Positions 12,295 to 21,540 of a stretch of DNA of 22,473 nucleotides are shown piece by piece. The position numbers and the translations under genes are program-made. Positions within the stretch are counted from its first letter, which is position 1. Every line of letters starts with the position of its first letter. The DNA is from a virus. The notes under the pieces are model-generated. The model was not told where the DNA came from. It made no database searches and saw nothing but the letters and a program-made list of their open reading frames with translations. Location: the IMG/VR virus record IMGVR_UViG_3300030389_001833, positions 1 to 22,473 of that record; one strand, given 5' to 3'.

Positions 12295-12451
12295 ACTTTT
12301 TCTTAGTTTTTACCCTTATTTCCTTGTAAGCCTCATTAACATCAGGTGTTGATTTGTCGTCACCTATATATTGACCTTTGTCGTTTCTAGCACGAACTTT
12401 TTTACGATGTGTGCCAGTCATCACGTCTATAAACTTTGCCCACCAACTCAT
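12293..12451 (-). CDS. Small basic hypothetical protein, 52 aa
   Basis: The ORF encodes a 52-aa basic protein beginning MSWWAKFIDVMTGTHRKK and ending in a Lys-rich tail. The amphipathic, Trp-containing N-terminus could associate with membranes. I do not recognise a named family. Coding is supported by a good Shine-Dalgarno (AAGGAG, about 6 nt before the ATG) and by ATGA overlap with the coiled-coil gene upstream. The stop codon falls within the right arm of the 12229-12294 inverted repeat. It is the last gene before the lysis/curli operon. Confidence 0.6.
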   Translation of the reverse strand: MSWWAKFIDVMTGTHRKKVRARNDKGQYIGDDKSTPDVNEAYKEIRVKTKKK

Positions 12452-12645
12452 GTTTGCTCCTTTTTCTCCATGACCATCTTTTGCTCAGATTGTGCCTTAT
12501 CAAGTATGCTTTGTTGTTCTAACATTAAACAACGATTTACATAATAATCAAGCAGTTTGCTACGAGCATCTAAAGTATCTTTTAGCTCTTTGTTGCTTTT
12601 TTCAAGCTCTTCGTAAGTAGGTTTTTTATTTTTTTCTTCTGCCAT
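12448..12645 (-). CDS. Small coiled-coil protein, 65 aa
   Basis: This 65-aa highly charged protein ('TYEELEKSNKELKDTLDARSKLLDYYVNRCLMLEQQSILDKAQSEQKM') is predicted to be almost entirely helical with heptad-like spacing, so it is probably a coiled coil. No family is recognised. A strong AAGGAG Shine-Dalgarno lies 6-7 nt before the ATG, which overlaps the 3' end of the membrane-protein gene. It is translationally coupled to the 52-aa gene downstream. It may be a minor virion or lysis accessory protein; nothing in the sequence decides this. Confidence 0.6.
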   Translation of the reverse strand: MAEEKNKKPTYEELEKSNKELKDTLDARSKLLDYYVNRCLMLEQQSILDKAQSEQKMVMEKKEQT

Positions 12646-12811
12646 TGGTAACTCCTTTTCTCAATGATAAATAATCTATAAAATCATAAAGCTTGATGTT
12701 CCAATTAGCTTTAGGTGTTGGATAAAGTCTGATAATAATGTTAGCTAATCCAACGAAAGCTAACACATAAATTACAATGTCTAAAATCCACATAAGTAAA
12801 TCATACAACAT
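12626..12811 (-). CDS. Small membrane protein, 61 aa
   Basis: The 61-aa protein has one long N-terminal hydrophobic helix (about 2-28, 'LYDLLMWILDIVIYVLAFVGLANIII') and a basic C-terminal tail ending GRRKK. The topology would place the basic tail in the cytoplasm. Its ATG overlaps the stop of the DUF7936-like gene by one base (TAATG). With the holin-like gene nearby it could be a second holin or antiholin, but small membrane proteins are common at the ends of tail modules and the role is unproven. Confidence 0.6.
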   Translation of the reverse strand: MLYDLLMWILDIVIYVLAFVGLANIIIRLYPTPKANWNIKLYDFIDYLSLRKGVTNGRRKK

Positions 12812-13170
12812 TAACTGCTGATTGTCTTAACGACAGATGTTGGTGTCACTTTCTCTGCTATTTGGGCATCTATATTAGCTTTCAAAGCAGTCACTTTGGT
12901 AGAGCCTATTGCTGCTTCTACCCAAGCTTGAACATCGGCTTGTTTCACGTCAGCAAAAGCTTTGAAGCTGGTGTGATCTGAAACATCTAGGCTTTGTGAG
13001 CCGTAAGTTTCTGCTGTGTGGAAGTTGCCCTCGGCATCCTTGTTAGTGTCATCTGTGCCTTTTAAACGCCAGTGGACATTGTAAATAACATCTGATTTGG
13101 TATTGCTACCATCTGAATGTGATGGGTAAGTATCGACTGTTGCTACATCCCATGTATATGCTATTGCCAT
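12811..13170 (-). CDS. DUF7936-like hypothetical phage protein
   Basis: The 119-aa soluble protein begins 'MAIAYTWDVATVDTYPSHSD' and continues 'VIYNVHWRLKGTDDTN...TAETYGSQSLDVSD'. I associate this pattern with a small conserved protein (DUF7936-like) frequent in marine tailed phages, placed near tail or fibre genes. The C-terminal half is helical ('ADVQAWVEAAIGSTKVTALKANIDAQIAEKV'). It follows the tail-tip gene by 14 nt with a weak AGGGT Shine-Dalgarno. A minor structural role is plausible from position alone. Confidence 0.6.
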   Translation of the reverse strand: MAIAYTWDVATVDTYPSHSDGSNTKSDVIYNVHWRLKGTDDTNKDAEGNFHTAETYGSQSLDVSDHTSFKAFADVKQADVQAWVEAAIGSTKVTALKANIDAQIAEKVTPTSVVKTISS

Positions 13171-13184
13171 ATCAGAATTGTACC

Positions 13185-16100
13185 CTATTGTTCAGTAATT
13201 ACCAATGCACCTGCATTACTAACTGTTAATTTGTATTCTGTACCATTTGCTGACAGTAGGTGTATGCCTTGACCCTCTTGATTGACGATTAAACTTCCAT
13301 TACTAATTAAAACGTCATTCGAAAAGGTCGCAGTATTAGAACTTCTATTCAGATCCAAAATATTTGTAGAACCATCAAAAAAGCTGAAGTTTTCACTTCC
13401 TGCACCAGTCATACCTATACGGAATATTTGATTATCACTTTCATCAGTAAAAGCCATTTGTGCTCGACCAGAACTTGAACTACGTTTTATTGTTAGGGCT
13501 GTTGCTGTAGTGCTTGAAGCTTTTATTCTAGTATCACCTACAATATCTAACTTAACTGCCGGACTGGTTGTACCGATACCAACATTACCTGCAAAGGTGG
13601 CATTATTGTTACTACCTAAAGTTAAAACTGGTGTACCTTCACTTGTTGCTGTCGTGCTTGAAGATTTAGATATAAATAAATCTCTGTCATTACCGAAAAC
13701 TATATGGGTATCTTTCCCTGACCCTGCTCCACTTAGAAATAAAGTGCCATCATCATCAGATGAAATAGCTGAAATAATCTTATCGCCTGATCCTGATGCT
13801 GTTATATCACCTACAACATCTAACTTAACTGCTGGATTGCTTGTGCCGACTCCCAAATTTCCTGAGCTATCAACCCTTAAACGCTCTGTGTCTGCTGTAA
13901 ATAATTTAATGGTCTTGGATTCCAAGTTGTTAATTAAGAAATCACCATCAGCATCTATACCTAGAACAGTACCATCTCCTGTTGTGTTGCCTGTAGTGTC
14001 ATTAGAGAATTGTTGATAGACTGCTGTGCTAGTGCCATCTTTCAGATGTAATTTAAAATTAGGACTGTTTGTACCTATACCAACTCTATCTGTACTTGCA
14101 TCAGCAAAAAAGAGATTATCATCATTTTGTCCAAAGACTTGAAAATCTTGATTAACACCTTCTTGATTAAATCTAACTAAGCTAGTTTGTATTTGAAATC
14201 TTGTGCTATTTCCTGTGACAAAACCTATTTGATTAGTGTCAAACTTCATAAATGTATCTGTATCACCAGAATGAATAAGTTTGTTTGTTATGGTTACATC
14301 ACCATTTACATCTAAAGTTGAAGATGGGCTGGTTGTGCCGATACCTACGTTGTCACCATAAGGATTCAATAGTAAAGGATCAGTTGTACCATTAGATCGA
14401 CCAGCTTGAATAGCACAAGCATCTGTCGAAGAATTAGCGTAACCCATATACAAACCATATTCATTAGAATGGTTTACAACAGACCTTAAGGTAGCGTTAG
14501 ATATAAAAGCACTAAAGTCAGATGGTGTTGATGTACTGCCACCTTTAACGTGTAGAGCGGAACTAGGACTGGACGTACCGATCCCCACATCTCCACCATT
14601 GAAGAAACTATCACCTGCTGTAGCTATTTGTACTGTTTGTGTAGCTGAAGCGTTTTTAAGCAATAGTGATAAACCTACCGAACCTGATTGGAAAAAACCG
14701 CCCCCATCAGTACCATCGTTATAATCTAAATTTACTAGATAACTACCTGAAGAACCGCTCACTATATTTAATTTACCTGTGGGGCTAGTTGTGCCGATTC
14801 CAAGACCTGTAGAAGTGAGTCGCATTATTTCAGAGCCGCCTGTAGTGAAGCCTAAAGTATCAGCAGCTGGTCTAAAAAGACCTACATTAGAATCTGAATC
14901 AAAACTTAAAATAGGTGATGAAGCACTACCATCAGGTAAATAAATACCATTATTTATATATGCAGAACCATTAACTGCAAATTTATAACTTGTAATGGTT
15001 GTGTAACCAATACCTACTCGTTGCGAACTGTCTATAGTTGCAGCAATTTGGTCGTTGGTTCTGAATGACATGCTGTTAGCAGTATGGTCATAAAATATCT
15101 CACCACTATTAGGGTCAGCATTATCACCAAAAGCAAGCACTCCGTAGCGTTTACCATTACCCCTTAGTGTAATACCCACACCATCATCTGCTGAGTTACC
15201 ACCTAAAACAACTAAATCTTCAGCAAAACTATAACCTTGTCCATTAGGGTCAGTAGTATTAATACCTACTCGGCCTGAACTATCTATCGTAACCCTATTA
15301 GCACCACCAGTCCTCAAAACAATATTATCGTTAAACCTTTGACCTGATGTAGAACCAATTACAATATCATCAGCATCTAAAACATTTATATTGGCTATAA
15401 GATTTATGTCATTTGCATTATCTGAGCTTCTTGCTGTAATAAAACTTTCATTTATTTTTATTGCTCCTGCACCACTACCGACAGTTAAAAGACCGCTTGT
15501 AGTTATTGCACCACAGTCAATCGTGCCACCACCTACATCAATACTACCTTGAAACAAAGCATCATTAGTAACTGTCAATTCATCAATAGTAGATGCACCT
15601 GATGTCTGTATAGATGGTGTGGTAATTTTATGAGAAAAATCGAACTCGTCATTTGTACTATCCCATAAGATAGTGGCATCAGTAGATGCGCTGACTGCAT
15701 CTTGGATCGTCAGACCAGCACCATTGGCTGTTGAGCTAGAATCTCCTGTTGAATAGTTCAGGGTTAGGTTGTTGTCTTTAACATTCGTGTTAGTTGTATC
15801 AACTGTAGTAGTTGTGCCTGAGACTGTTAGATCGCCACTAACTACGAGGTTTTGATTCAGGTTGAGATTACCTGAAGCATCGAAATTACCATAGTTAGTT
15901 GGTGTTGTACCATTAAATCCTTGAAAAGCGATTGCGCCATTAGAAGTATTGTTCCGAGACCTGATTGTCAGTTGTGTCTGACTTTGTTGCAGTGTGCCTA
16001 TAGCGTTGGTATGTTCAGTTGCTTGTATTTGTAACTCTGCTGGATAACCAGCACTAGCTCCACCTGAAGCTATTTTGACCGCCCCAGAGAAAGTAGTCAG

Positions 16101-18263
16101 ATAATTACTACTAGCTTGATCCGTAGCTGATATTAGATTGTCTAATGTTATACCACCAACCACGATCTTATCAGCAGTGATTGTGTTCTCTACTGTCAAG
16201 TTGCCTGAGATATTGAGCGTTGTGCCATTGAAAGACAGCTTATCTTTCAGTGAGAACTGTCCTGAACTATCAATATAGAAGCCTGTGTTGCTGTTGTTGA
16301 AAGTACCTGTGCCTTGATAAAGTTTGCCAGATTCTATGGTGATGCCACTAATAGTACCTGTAGTTAAAGTTACTTGACCGCCTGAAGTTGTCAGATCAAC
16401 AGTACCGGTGTAAGAACTACTAACGCCAGTATTAGTTATATGTCTAACCTTGACATTGTAGGTCGTTGCTGGTTCAACGTAAAAAGAAAAGCTGTTGCTT
16501 GGGTAACTGACATCTGCTGCATCGAAGTTAGAATCCGTTGACTTTTTGTAAGCTACCTCTGTCGTAACAATTTTATCATCAACATTATTTGTCCATGTTG
16601 CCCTAATAAAATGTAATCTGACTTGTGAATCTTTGACGAACTCAGCAAGTGACAGACCAGTCGGTGAGCCGACAGTATTGTCACCGCTTGGCGGTTCACT
16701 TGGCAGTGTAGGGTCTGCAACATAAGTAAAGAAGTCAAAGATAGTCGAGCTGTATTCTTTCAAACTCAAACGTAATGCTAGGTATTGGTCGTTCAAAAAC
16801 TCGAACGACATACCAATTATTTCAAAATCTTTGCCACTGTAACCTAGTCTATCGTTGTCAAGATTGACAATATCACCCACCTGATGACTGAGAAAATCCA
16901 AAGGTACAAGTACACTAAGGGTCTGATCTTGTCTTTCATAATTCAAAGCTATTCGTGCCAGTCTTTGCGCAGTGAAACTTGAATGAGTGTAAGGGAAAGC
17001 TAAATCCAAAAAGTTTTCATAATCGGCTGAAGCTTTACCTGTTGGGGTATCTTCTGTTAAGAAAGTACTGTCTTTATAAGGTGTGATTTCACCTGCTATA
17101 TATTTGTCATCTGGTCTGACATAAGTAGCTTTGACCCCATTGACTAAATCTTTACCAGAAGCTTTGGTTTGTATTTGGATAGGGGCTAAGATCTTATCGT
17201 CTGTGATTGTGCCTGATGCTGTTCGACCCTTACCAACGAAGAGTGAGAACTTACCATTGTTGTAGAGCAGTTGTCCTGCACAAGCTGACAACATAGTTTC
17301 TAACACACGTTGCGGTTCTTCTGTAGCCACAAACTCACCATTTAAAGTAAATCTACTTTCAGAGCCACCTGTAATACTGACACTATCGTTACAGTCGCTT
17401 CTAGCTTGAACGAACCCTGCCCCAGAAGCAGCATCGTTTATTTCATCAGCAACCGCACCGAAGCCATATGTGCTATCCATTAAATAATCCCTGATAATTA
17501 AGGCTGGGTTAGTAGAGTAAACAGTAGAGCTAGACACAGGATCAAAGACCTTTTTACCCTCAACCTCAAAACTGAAAGTAGGTATGGCAGTAAACTTTTC
17601 ACTGTCATAAATACAATTAACATAAACAAAAGCAATACCTAACATTTTGTGATCTGTTGTCCAGTTACTACTTGGTATTTGTGCTACTGCATAGGCATTT
17701 GCTGCTGTTTGATCGCCTTTTTCAAATGCTAATTTAATTAGACTACCGCCAGTATAAGCATCAGTGTTATCAGCGTTAACAAAATCAGAATTAGTGCAAC
17801 GAAAGACTGTGGTGCTGTTTTCAGTAGCTGAGGTAAAATCAGAACTTAAATCTAGTTCTACTGTGCCTTTACCACCATCTATAAAAACCTTTGTGATATT
17901 GTTTATTTCGTGTCCAGCGACAGCTATGACGTGGTGTAACACGTTCTGAGATGTCGAACCTGATTTACTGCTAACAGTTCTTTGGACAATAGTACCACCC
18001 ACTCTGGTCTTACCATAGACTACATTTCTGGGCGCTACTGGGTTTGTGACTGCTGTTTTGATACCTAAGTTTCTTTGTGCGGTATCTTCAGAACCTTTAC
18101 TTGTAATATAGCTAAGACCGAAATATAAAAAATTTTGTTGTACTGCGCCTATAAAAGTTGATACTACTTTTGTAAGTGGTACAGTACCTAAGACTAAACC
18201 TACAAGTGTAGAACCTGCTGCAAATCCAACTACAGCTTCAAAAAAATCTTTTAACTTTCCCAT
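13185..18263 (-). CDS. Tail-tip (host specificity, gpJ-type) protein fused to a repetitive fibre
   Basis: This 1692-aa protein is probably the central tail-tip protein. Residues 1-60 are hydrophobic and Gly-rich. Residues about 60-530 match phage-tail/GpJ-like blocks ('NPVAPRNVVYGKTRVGGTIV', 'PALIIRDYLMDSTYGFG', 'VNGVKATYVRPDDKYIAGEI'). About 535-635 looks like a fibronectin III-like domain ('ATWTNNVDDKIVTTEVAYKK...YNVKVRHIT'). The remainder is fibre-like, with 'GDLTVSGTTTTVDTTNTNV' and at least eight 'VGIGTTSP..KLDV' units between residues about 997 and 1570. No peptidase S74 chaperone domain is visible at the C-terminus, although such repeats often precede one. It starts 1 nt after the DUF2163-like stop. 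It probably decides host binding, with adhesin and tip in one polypeptide. Confidence 0.85.
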   Translation of the reverse strand: MGKLKDFFEAVVGFAAGSTLVGLVLGTVPLTKVVSTFIGAVQQNFLYFGLSYITSKGSEDTAQRNLGIKTAVTNPVAPRNVVYGKTRVGGTIVQRTVSSKSGSTSQNVLHHVIAVAGHEINNITKVFIDGGKGTVELDLSSDFTSATENSTTVFRCTNSDFVNADNTDAYTGGSLIKLAFEKGDQTAANAYAVAQIPSSNWTTDHKMLGIAFVYVNCIYDSEKFTAIPTFSFEVEGKKVFDPVSSSTVYSTNPALIIRDYLMDSTYGFGAVADEINDAASGAGFVQARSDCNDSVSITGGSESRFTLNGEFVATEEPQRVLETMLSACAGQLLYNNGKFSLFVGKGRTASGTITDDKILAPIQIQTKASGKDLVNGVKATYVRPDDKYIAGEITPYKDSTFLTEDTPTGKASADYENFLDLAFPYTHSSFTAQRLARIALNYERQDQTLSVLVPLDFLSHQVGDIVNLDNDRLGYSGKDFEIIGMSFEFLNDQYLALRLSLKEYSSTIFDFFTYVADPTLPSEPPSGDNTVGSPTGLSLAEFVKDSQVRLHFIRATWTNNVDDKIVTTEVAYKKSTDSNFDAADVSYPSNSFSFYVEPATTYNVKVRHITNTGVSSSYTGTVDLTTSGGQVTLTTGTISGITIESGKLYQGTGTFNNSNTGFYIDSSGQFSLKDKLSFNGTTLNISGNLTVENTITADKIVVGGITLDNLISATDQASSNYLTTFSGAVKIASGGASAGYPAELQIQATEHTNAIGTLQQSQTQLTIRSRNNTSNGAIAFQGFNGTTPTNYGNFDASGNLNLNQNLVVSGDLTVSGTTTTVDTTNTNVKDNNLTLNYSTGDSSSTANGAGLTIQDAVSASTDATILWDSTNDEFDFSHKITTPSIQTSGASTIDELTVTNDALFQGSIDVGGGTIDCGAITTSGLLTVGSGAGAIKINESFITARSSDNANDINLIANINVLDADDIVIGSTSGQRFNDNIVLRTGGANRVTIDSSGRVGINTTDPNGQGYSFAEDLVVLGGNSADDGVGITLRGNGKRYGVLAFGDNADPNSGEIFYDHTANSMSFRTNDQIAATIDSSQRVGIGYTTITSYKFAVNGSAYINNGIYLPDGSASSPILSFDSDSNVGLFRPAADTLGFTTGGSEIMRLTSTGLGIGTTSPTGKLNIVSGSSGSYLVNLDYNDGTDGGGFFQSGSVGLSLLLKNASATQTVQIATAGDSFFNGGDVGIGTSSPSSALHVKGGSTSTPSDFSAFISNATLRSVVNHSNEYGLYMGYANSSTDACAIQAGRSNGTTDPLLLNPYGDNVGIGTTSPSSTLDVNGDVTITNKLIHSGDTDTFMKFDTNQIGFVTGNSTRFQIQTSLVRFNQEGVNQDFQVFGQNDDNLFFADASTDRVGIGTNSPNFKLHLKDGTSTAVYQQFSNDTTGNTTGDGTVLGIDADGDFLINNLESKTIKLFTADTERLRVDSSGNLGVGTSNPAVKLDVVGDITASGSGDKIISAISSDDDGTLFLSGAGSGKDTHIVFGNDRDLFISKSSSTTATSEGTPVLTLGSNNNATFAGNVGIGTTSPAVKLDIVGDTRIKASSTTATALTIKRSSSSGRAQMAFTDESDNQIFRIGMTGAGSENFSFFDGSTNILDLNRSSNTATFSNDVLISNGSLIVNQEGQGIHLLSANGTEYKLTVSNAGALVITEQ
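13555..15275 (-). repeat. Eight VGIGTTSP-type fibre repeats within the tail-tip gene
   Basis: Units encoding variants of 'xVGIGTTSPxxKLxV' occur near 13555, 13833, 14062, 14324, 14562, 14781, 14995 and 15246, about 220-265 bp (73-88 aa) apart. The DNA of the core (on the plus strand, GGTTGTACCGATACC-like) is also conserved between units. Variants include 'GLGIGTTSPTGKL', 'RVGIGTNSPNFKL' and 'NLGVGTSNPAVKL'. Such units build trimeric beta-rich fibre shafts. Confidence 0.8.
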
Positions 18264-18264
18264 A

Positions 18265-18882
18265 CTAGAATCGTCGTGAAGGTGGTCTATCTCCTGCTGC
18301 TCGACCTGTACCGCCCCCTGTCAAACCACCCCAGTTGATAGTTTGTTCTTGTATTTTTGGTACAAACTCTAAGCCTTTGTCGCCTGAATGTAGAAATTCT
18401 TGGGTCTCAGGAGTGAAGAATAAATCTTTAGGTCTGGTCAAATCTATTAACTGATTTTCACAAGACACTACTACAGCAAAACTATTGCCTTCTGTGACAG
18501 TCAAAGTATCTATTCTGCCTTTGAACAAAATAACTTTATCAACCTCTTGAGTAGTATCAGGATGGAAGAAAAACATATTCAGCGTGACTGGTCTGCTTTG
18601 GTAGTTTTCTGTGGCAGCATAGCCAATTATTTTGTTGTTAAGACCTGAAATCGTGATTGTTAGATTGGTTGATGACAGTTCTGCACTTTCTTCGAGATTG
18701 GAAATATTTAAAAACTCACCAGCACCAACATAGGTCAAGCCATCGCTACCAGTGAAATCGCCTGTACCTGTCCAGAGATTGACAGCACCAGAATCAAAAG
18801 CTAGATTTACTGCAAAAGCTATTTGTTGTTTGTCATTAGTTAATCTATTGGTTATGTCTGTTGGTATATCTCTACTAGCCAT
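18265..18882 (-). CDS. DUF2163-like tail hub protein
   Basis: The 205-aa protein resembles DUF2163/baseplate-hub proteins of siphophages and gene transfer agents. It contains 'IAFAVNLAFDSGAVNLWTGTGDF', 'YVGAGEFLNISNLEESAELSSTNLTITISGL', 'RPVTLNMFFF', 'VILFKGRIDTLTV' and 'VVVSCENQLIDLTRP'. These proteins form a hub between the distal tail ring and the tail tip. The conserved block with paired Cys seen in some family members was not found. It overlaps the distal tail gene by 8 nt and ends 1 nt before the tail-tip gene. The order tape measure, distal tail, DUF2163-like, tip protein is the usual one. Confidence 0.72.
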   Translation of the reverse strand: MASRDIPTDITNRLTNDKQQIAFAVNLAFDSGAVNLWTGTGDFTGSDGLTYVGAGEFLNISNLEESAELSSTNLTITISGLNNKIIGYAATENYQSRPVTLNMFFFHPDTTQEVDKVILFKGRIDTLTVTEGNSFAVVVSCENQLIDLTRPKDLFFTPETQEFLHSGDKGLEFVPKIQEQTINWGGLTGGGTGRAAGDRPPSRRF

Positions 18883-19735
18883 TTATCACCTCTATCGCTG
18901 TGAAAGATATGCCATATAAACTAGCTTGATTAACAGACCAATTAGCTTCGTTAGAAGCTAATCTGAACTGTCCTTTAGGAGTTGCAAACTTTACATAATG
19001 TCCGTTGGTAATATCTTGTCTCAGTTTCGGTTCTGTTCTCACACCATAGTTCGTACTAGTCACAGTTGCATCTTCCACAGCTAATAGATACTGCACAGGA
19101 TCAGAGGTCGCTGAAGCTGCATTGTGTACCGCTAGATAGTCGCCTTTTTTGATTGTGCCTGTACCACTCGATAATCTGTTAAGTGATAGACCAGTTACAC
19201 CTTTGACGTTTTGCTGTACCTTACAACTTGCTGTAGATGATTCATCAACTAAAGCACGATCTACCACGACAGCAGTATTAGAAGTTTTTGAGGTAATCTT
19301 GAATGTACCATTATTTTCATCATTAGTAGCGCCTGAAACTAAAATAAATGCACCTGCTAAAGCAGAAGTGAAAATACTGTTGGCTGCTGAGATTGTTTTG
19401 CTTGAGGCTGTAAATGATAAAGTTTCACTGGTATCTGATATCAAATTGTCAGTTGCTAAAAAGGTTTCGTTGTATGTGCCAGAGTTGCTAGTATGTGATG
19501 GATCACCGAGCAAAAAGGTATTCTTTACTCCTTGTAGTCTCGTTAAGAATGTGACCCACTCTACCGCATCTGATCTCTGCAAGGGCGGTAATGTCAGTTG
19601 TGCTGTCCAAAAAACCCCATCGTATTCTTGTGTTCTTTGTCTGTTGGTAAATACTGATCTTGAAGCTGCTATGTTTCTGTTCAAGGTGAAAGTTACAGAA
19701 GCAAAATTAGTGTTAGTTGGTATATCTATAATCAT
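18875..19735 (-). CDS. Distal tail protein-like (DUF2460/Dit-type)
   Basis: The 286-aa protein has an N-terminal Dit-like core ('ITFTLNRNIAASRSVFTNRQRTQEYDGVFWTAQLTLPPL...WVTFLTRLQG') and a C-terminal strand typical of distal tail proteins ('YGISFTAIEVI'). Between them is an extra beta-rich insert (about 95-235). Distal tail proteins form the hexameric ring joining the tail tube to the tip. It is encoded directly after the tape measure gene (ATGA overlap) and before the DUF2163-like gene, the expected position. The exact family is not certain. Confidence 0.72.
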   Translation of the reverse strand: MIIDIPTNTNFASVTFTLNRNIAASRSVFTNRQRTQEYDGVFWTAQLTLPPLQRSDAVEWVTFLTRLQGVKNTFLLGDPSHTSNSGTYNETFLATDNLISDTSETLSFTASSKTISAANSIFTSALAGAFILVSGATNDENNGTFKITSKTSNTAVVVDRALVDESSTASCKVQQNVKGVTGLSLNRLSSGTGTIKKGDYLAVHNAASATSDPVQYLLAVEDATVTSTNYGVRTEPKLRQDITNGHYVKFATPKGQFRLASNEANWSVNQASLYGISFTAIEVING

Positions 19736-21540
19736 CGCATAGTTCTCCTAAAACTACCGCCTCTTTGCATAGCTTCTGCCACCGCATTTTTTGATGTTTC
19801 TGCAATATCAGGCAACATTTGTAGCACTTCGTTTCTGACTGTATCTTGCACACCTGTGGCAAAGTTCAGTGATTGATTAATAACAACACCACCTGATTGT
19901 CCTTGATGATGGTCTATAATGGTTTCGTTAGGGTGGAGTATAGCTGGGAAACCACCCTTACCATCTATACCCCCTGCTCTAGCTCCCATGCCAGTAAAAC
20001 CACCGCCTTCACCATCAAATCCGAAAAGTGTACCAAGACCATCGAAAAAAGATGAAAAGAAACCCCTACCACTATCTCTATTTGATTTAAAACTTTCGAA
20101 CATAGGTGTAATAAATTTTTGTCTGATTTCAAATCTTACTAAATCTGATAACAAAGAATCTATGAGGTCTTTGAAATCTAGTTTACCTGTTTTGACGAAA
20201 TCTACTAAAGCATCTTCTGCTTTCTTAAAAGCATTAACTGCTGTATTTTCAAAATCTTTGGTTCTGGTTTGTGCATTTGTGAGCTGATCTTCATAAACAT
20301 CTAACGGACTTTGTAAGTCTGTAATACCAGTTTCAATACCAGTAAATAAAGCTTTGTAAGAATCAACTAGGTTTGTAACTTCTTCGTTATTTTCACCTAG
20401 TATCTTGACTAATCTTTTTTGTAAGTCATCTGCAAAACCCCTTACAGCATCACCACCAGACACATTTGAATCTGCGAACTTTTGCATAGCTTCATCTGCA
20501 TCAACAATTCTATGACTTGCTACAAACATTTTGGTAGCTAATTTAGCCATCTCACCTACGTTACCAAGCGCTGCATGAGCCATAAATGCCAAAGCATTAC
20601 CAGCGGATTCTGCTCTGGTTGCCATGTTTGTTAAGTTAGCCTCAAGACCTACTAAACGTATTCTGAACTGATGGAAGCTATCTAGTATGTCGGCAATGCT
20701 TCTAAGAAAAGCATCAAACATATTTAACACTTTGTCTCTTATGTTCTCACCAAACTTCATAACACCAGCATCACCAGCTACAGTCGCGGCTGTCAATTCT
20801 TTGAAAGCTGTAGCTAGATGTTGCAAGATGGGTAAAAAAGCTATGGATATTGCTGCTGTAGCAGTTTTAAATTGCCTGTTTATAAAAGCTAAGGTGTCGT
20901 TAAATTTTTCTGACTGCCTTATGCCTTTTTCACTTAGTATCAAACCATAGTCCTTTGCTTTGTCTATGAAAGCATCGAACGAAGCACCGCCATTATCCAA
21001 AATATCTACTATTTGAATACCAGCACGACCAAATAAGTTCGCTGCTACTGTGGCTTTCTCTGATTGTGATTGCAAACCTGCCATACCATCTGATACTTCT
21101 CTGAGCAAGACATCCATACTCTTAGTAGCACCATTAGCATCTGTAATTGAAACTCCCAAGTCTTTAAAAATATCAGCTTGAGTTTTTAATCCTCTTTGCG
21201 CATCACCAACAGATCGTGTAAATTTTTCTAAGGATTTGTTGGCTATCTCAACAGAAGATCCTGATTCAACTGCTGCTATTTGAAAAGCTTGTACTGTATC
21301 TGTGGCTATACCTGTTCTAGTCGAGACTTTGCCGATAGCGTCTGCAAACTCAAAAGAACTTCGTGCTATAGCTGCAACTGCGACTGAGGCTGCTGTTAGA
21401 GCTACTGCTGCTGTTGCTACACCCTTAGTCAAACCACCGACAACTTTACTTGCGCCACCTGCTGCTTTGCCTAAGCTCTTAAATGTGCCACTGGCTTTAT
21501 CTTTTGCAGAGATTAGAATTTTGTAACTTTGACTAGCCAT
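19732..21540 (-). CDS. Tail tape measure protein
   Basis: The 602-aa protein has the usual tape-measure features. The N-terminus is Ala/Gly-rich and hydrophobic ('GGLTKGVATAAVALTAASVAVAAIA', about 33-58). A TP901-type core follows ('FADAIGKVSTRTGIATDTVQAFQIAAVESG', 'EKATVAANLFGRAGIQIVDIL'), then long helical stretches and a Gly-rich C-terminus with 'FPAILHPNETIIDHHQG', a motif common near the end of tape measures. It spans the tube lumen and sets tail length; at about 0.15 nm per residue this gives roughly 90 nm. It follows the G/GT chaperone frameshift pair and overlaps the T frame by 8 nt. No embedded lytic domain is visible. Confidence 0.9.
   Translation of the reverse strand: MASQSYKILISAKDKASGTFKSLGKAAGGASKVVGGLTKGVATAAVALTAASVAVAAIARSSFEFADAIGKVSTRTGIATDTVQAFQIAAVESGSSVEIANKSLEKFTRSVGDAQRGLKTQADIFKDLGVSITDANGATKSMDVLLREVSDGMAGLQSQSEKATVAANLFGRAGIQIVDILDNGGASFDAFIDKAKDYGLILSEKGIRQSEKFNDTLAFINRQFKTATAAISIAFLPILQHLATAFKELTAATVAGDAGVMKFGENIRDKVLNMFDAFLRSIADILDSFHQFRIRLVGLEANLTNMATRAESAGNALAFMAHAALGNVGEMAKLATKMFVASHRIVDADEAMQKFADSNVSGGDAVRGFADDLQKRLVKILGENNEEVTNLVDSYKALFTGIETGITDLQSPLDVYEDQLTNAQTRTKDFENTAVNAFKKAEDALVDFVKTGKLDFKDLIDSLLSDLVRFEIRQKFITPMFESFKSNRDSGRGFFSSFFDGLGTLFGFDGEGGGFTGMGARAGGIDGKGGFPAILHPNETIIDHHQGQSGGVVINQSLNFATGVQDTVRNEVLQMLPDIAETSKNAVAEAMQRGGSFRRTMR

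Noticed and set aside
13510-14016. 168-codon plus-strand open frame
   Set aside because: It is antisense to the repetitive fibre part of the tail-tip gene; the low-stop composition of repeats creates it. No Shine-Dalgarno or recognisable domain.
13555-15275. CRISPR array or tandem satellite from regularly spaced repeats
   Set aside because: The repeats lie in frame inside a single open reading frame, are degenerate, and encode a known fibre motif; spacing varies from about 220 to 265 bp.
19149-19742. 197-codon plus-strand open frame
   Set aside because: It lies wholly opposite the distal tail gene, which has family features and correct operon spacing; the reverse frame has none.
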